From Bacteroidaceae bacterium (GTDB lineage Bacteria; Bacteroidota; Bacteroidia; Bacteroidales; Bacteroidaceae), in the NCBI GenBank assembly GCA_028707655.1, contig JAQWAN010000092.1, forward strand, positions 1 through 7,699: a stretch of 7,699 bases of DNA, written 5' to 3'. Shown here piece by piece: positions 6,094 to 7,699 of the stretch. The first letter of the stretch is position 1, and each line of letters opens with the position of its first letter. A program made the translations under genes and the position numbers. The notes beneath the pieces were generated by a model. It ran no database searches. It worked only from the letters and a program-made list of their open reading frames with translations, and was not told the DNA's origin.

Positions 6094-7699
6094 TTACTTC
6101 TCTTTTAAAGTTAATTGCAAGTTGAGCTCCTCCAATTGACTTTCGTCTAACGAAGAGGGTGCATCAATCATTACATCTCTACCCGAGTTGTTTTTAGGGA
6201 AAGCAATACAGTCTCTAATCGAATCAAGACCTGCAAACAAGCTTACCCATCTATCTAAACCATAAGCCAATCCACCATGAGGAGGTGCACCATATTTAAA
6301 CGCGTCCATCAAGAAACCAAATTGTTCCTTAGCACGTTCAGGCGTAAAGCCTAATAATTCAAACATCTTATTTTGTAGTTCGCTATCGTGTATACGAATC
6401 GATCCACCGCCTACTTCTACGCCGTTAATCACCATATCGTATGCATTGGCACGAACAGCACCCGTATCACTATCCAATAAAGGAATATCCTCAGGTTTAG
6501 GAGAGGTAAATGGATGATGCATTGCCATAAATCGCTTATCCTCCTCGCTCCATTCAAAGAGAGGGAAATCAACCACCCATAGACAAGCAAAGTTCTTCTT
6601 GTCGCATAAACCCAATTCGCGTGCCATCTCTAAACGAAGCTCACATAATTGGCGACGCGTTTTCATTGCATCATCACCAGTTAAAATTAAGATTAAATCG
6701 CCCACTTCAGCTTGGAATGCCTCTTTCATCTGTAGTAATGTCTCTTGAGAGTAGAACTTATCCACACTCGATTTCACACTACCATCGGGTTGTATACGTG
6801 CATAGATTAATCCCTTAGCACCAATCTGTGGACGTTTTACATAGTCGGTAAGCTTATCAAGCTGTTTACGTGTATAGCTAGCTGCGCCCTGCGCACAAAT
6901 ACCGCCTACATAAGCTGCATCATCTACCACAGCAAATCCGCTACCTTTTAGCACATCCATCAGTTCTACAAACTTCATATCAAAACGAAGATCGGGCTTA
7001 TCACTACCATAATATTTCATAGCATCTTGCCATGTCATACGTATAAAGTCACCCTTCAAGTCCACATTCATAATTTTCTTGAAAAGATGTTTTGCCATAC
7101 CCTCAAACAAAGAGATAACATCCTCTTGATCCACGAAACTCATCTCGCAATCGATCTGTGTAAACTCAGGTTGACGGTCTGCACGTAAGTCCTCATCACG
7201 AAAACATTTCACAATTTGGAAATAACGATCAAAGCCCGACACCATCAATAGTTGTTTAAAAATCTGAGGCGATTGAGGCAAAGCATAGAACTGACCAGGG
7301 TTCATACGAGAAGGTACAACAAAGTCTCGTGCTCCCTCAGGAGTAGAACCAATCAACACCGGTGTTTCCACCTCTAAGAAATGCATCTCATCCAAGTAGC
7401 GACGAATCTCCATCGTCATTTGGTGACGTAGTTCCAAGTTGCTACGTACATTGTTACGACGTAGGTCGAGGTAACGATATTTCATACGAATATCCTCTCC
7501 ACCATCCGTTTTATCCTCAATAGTAAAGGGAGGTACCTCCGACGTATTTAACACATTCAAAGTCTCCACAATAATTTCTACATCACCCGTAGCCATGTGG
7601 TCGTTTTTGCTGAAACGCTCATTAACCTTACCTGTTATTTGGATTACAAATTCGCGGCCTAGTTTATTAGCAAGGTCGCACAACTCTTGGTCTTTTTCT
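6094..7699 (-). CDS. aspS: Aspartyl-tRNA synthetase, 5' end beyond the right edge
   Basis: This class II enzyme charges tRNA-Asp with aspartate. The frame stays open to position 7699 (534 complete codons); the extra upstream residues EKDQE continue the homology before LCDLANKLGREF. A TTG at 7683 could be read as a start, but it falls within the N-terminal anticodon-binding domain, so the gene is truncated by the window and lacks roughly 50 residues of the usual 585-590. Numbering from the Leu at 7683: end of the OB-fold domain (1 to about 60), class II motif 1 near 88-110, GSTPEGARDF at 112-121, QSPQ at 137-140, motif 2 CFRDEDLRADRQPEF at 160-174, a GAD insertion typical of bacterial AspRS at about 235-345, MHHPFT at 388-393 and motif 3 GLAYGLDR at 471-478. 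The C-terminus is complete and followed by a terminator. Nothing is broken within the visible part. Confidence 0.97.
   Translation of the reverse strand, partial: EKDQELCDLANKLGREFVIQITGKVNERFSKNDHMATGDVEIIVETLNVLNTSEVPPFTIEDKTDGGEDIRMKYRYLDLRRNNVRSNLELRHQMTMEIRRYLDEMHFLEVETPVLIGSTPEGARDFVVPSRMNPGQFYALPQSPQIFKQLLMVSGFDRYFQIVKCFRDEDLRADRQPEFTQIDCEMSFVDQEDVISLFEGMAKHLFKKIMNVDLKGDFIRMTWQDAMKYYGSDKPDLRFDMKFVELMDVLKGSGFAVVDDAAYVGGICAQGAASYTRKQLDKLTDYVKRPQIGAKGLIYARIQPDGSVKSSVDKFYSQETLLQMKEAFQAEVGDLILILTGDDAMKTRRQLCELRLEMARELGLCDKKNFACLWVVDFPLFEWSEEDKRFMAMHHPFTSPKPEDIPLLDSDTGAVRANAYDMVINGVEVGGGSIRIHDSELQNKMFELLGFTPERAKEQFGFLMDAFKYGAPPHGGLAYGLDRWVSLFAGLDSIRDCIAFPKNNSGRDVMIDAPSSLDESQLEELNLQLTLKEK

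Noticed and set aside
7681..7683. TTG as the true aspS start
   Set aside because: The frame is open to the edge with continued homology (EKDQE before LCDLANK), and a start here would delete most of the anticodon-binding domain.
1..7699. A defence, mobile or biosynthetic system
   Set aside because: No transposase, integrase, toxin, nuclease-defence, CRISPR or secondary-metabolite motif was found in the genes, and spacers are short and explained by promoters and terminators.

Overview
The window looks like a contig from an AT-rich member of the Bacteroidales (Bacteroidota), probably a draft or metagenome assembly. Four things point there: a family S46 dipeptidyl-peptidase, an EFR1-type flavodoxin/ferredoxin fusion protein, the close ruvX-def-TPR gene order, and upstream boxes matching the Bacteroidota -7 consensus TAnnTTTG with little Shine-Dalgarno sequence. 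Genus cannot be resolved by eye. The first 15 bases are not genomic: they equal the 3' end of the standard Illumina adapter, so the left edge is an untrimmed contig end.

Layout, left to right. Positions 16-1946 hold a minus-strand operon read ruvX, def, then a secreted TPR protein cut by the contig edge; the genes are 1 and 0 bases apart. A 136-base divergent intergenic region (1947-2082) holds a candidate promoter for each side. On the plus strand, 2083-2880 encodes the EFR1 protein. A strong bidirectional terminator (2929-2966) separates it from the converging gene dpp7 (3003-5180, minus), a periplasmic dipeptidyl-peptidase with its own -7 box. Upstream of that on the same strand are plsC (5225-5989) and aspS (6094 to the right edge, 5' end missing), with an aspS terminator between them.

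How the genes fit together. Deformylase and RuvX (Holliday-junction resolvase-like, linked in E. coli to pre-16S rRNA processing) are core information-processing genes; the TPR protein travels with them but its job is not known. DPP7 frees dipeptides from oligopeptides in the periplasm, typical of peptide-using Bacteroidales. PlsC makes phosphatidic acid for membrane phospholipid synthesis and AspS charges tRNA-Asp; they share strand and neighbourhood with dpp7 but no obvious pathway. There is no tRNA, rRNA, CRISPR array, insertion sequence or phage gene, and no gene-free stretch longer than 300 bases.

I looked for an undescribed system and did not find one. Apart from the adapter remnant this is mostly ordinary housekeeping sequence. 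The points most worth checking are the near-leaderless ruvX start, the uncharacterised EFR1 and TPR proteins, and the DPP7-versus-DPP11 specificity call.
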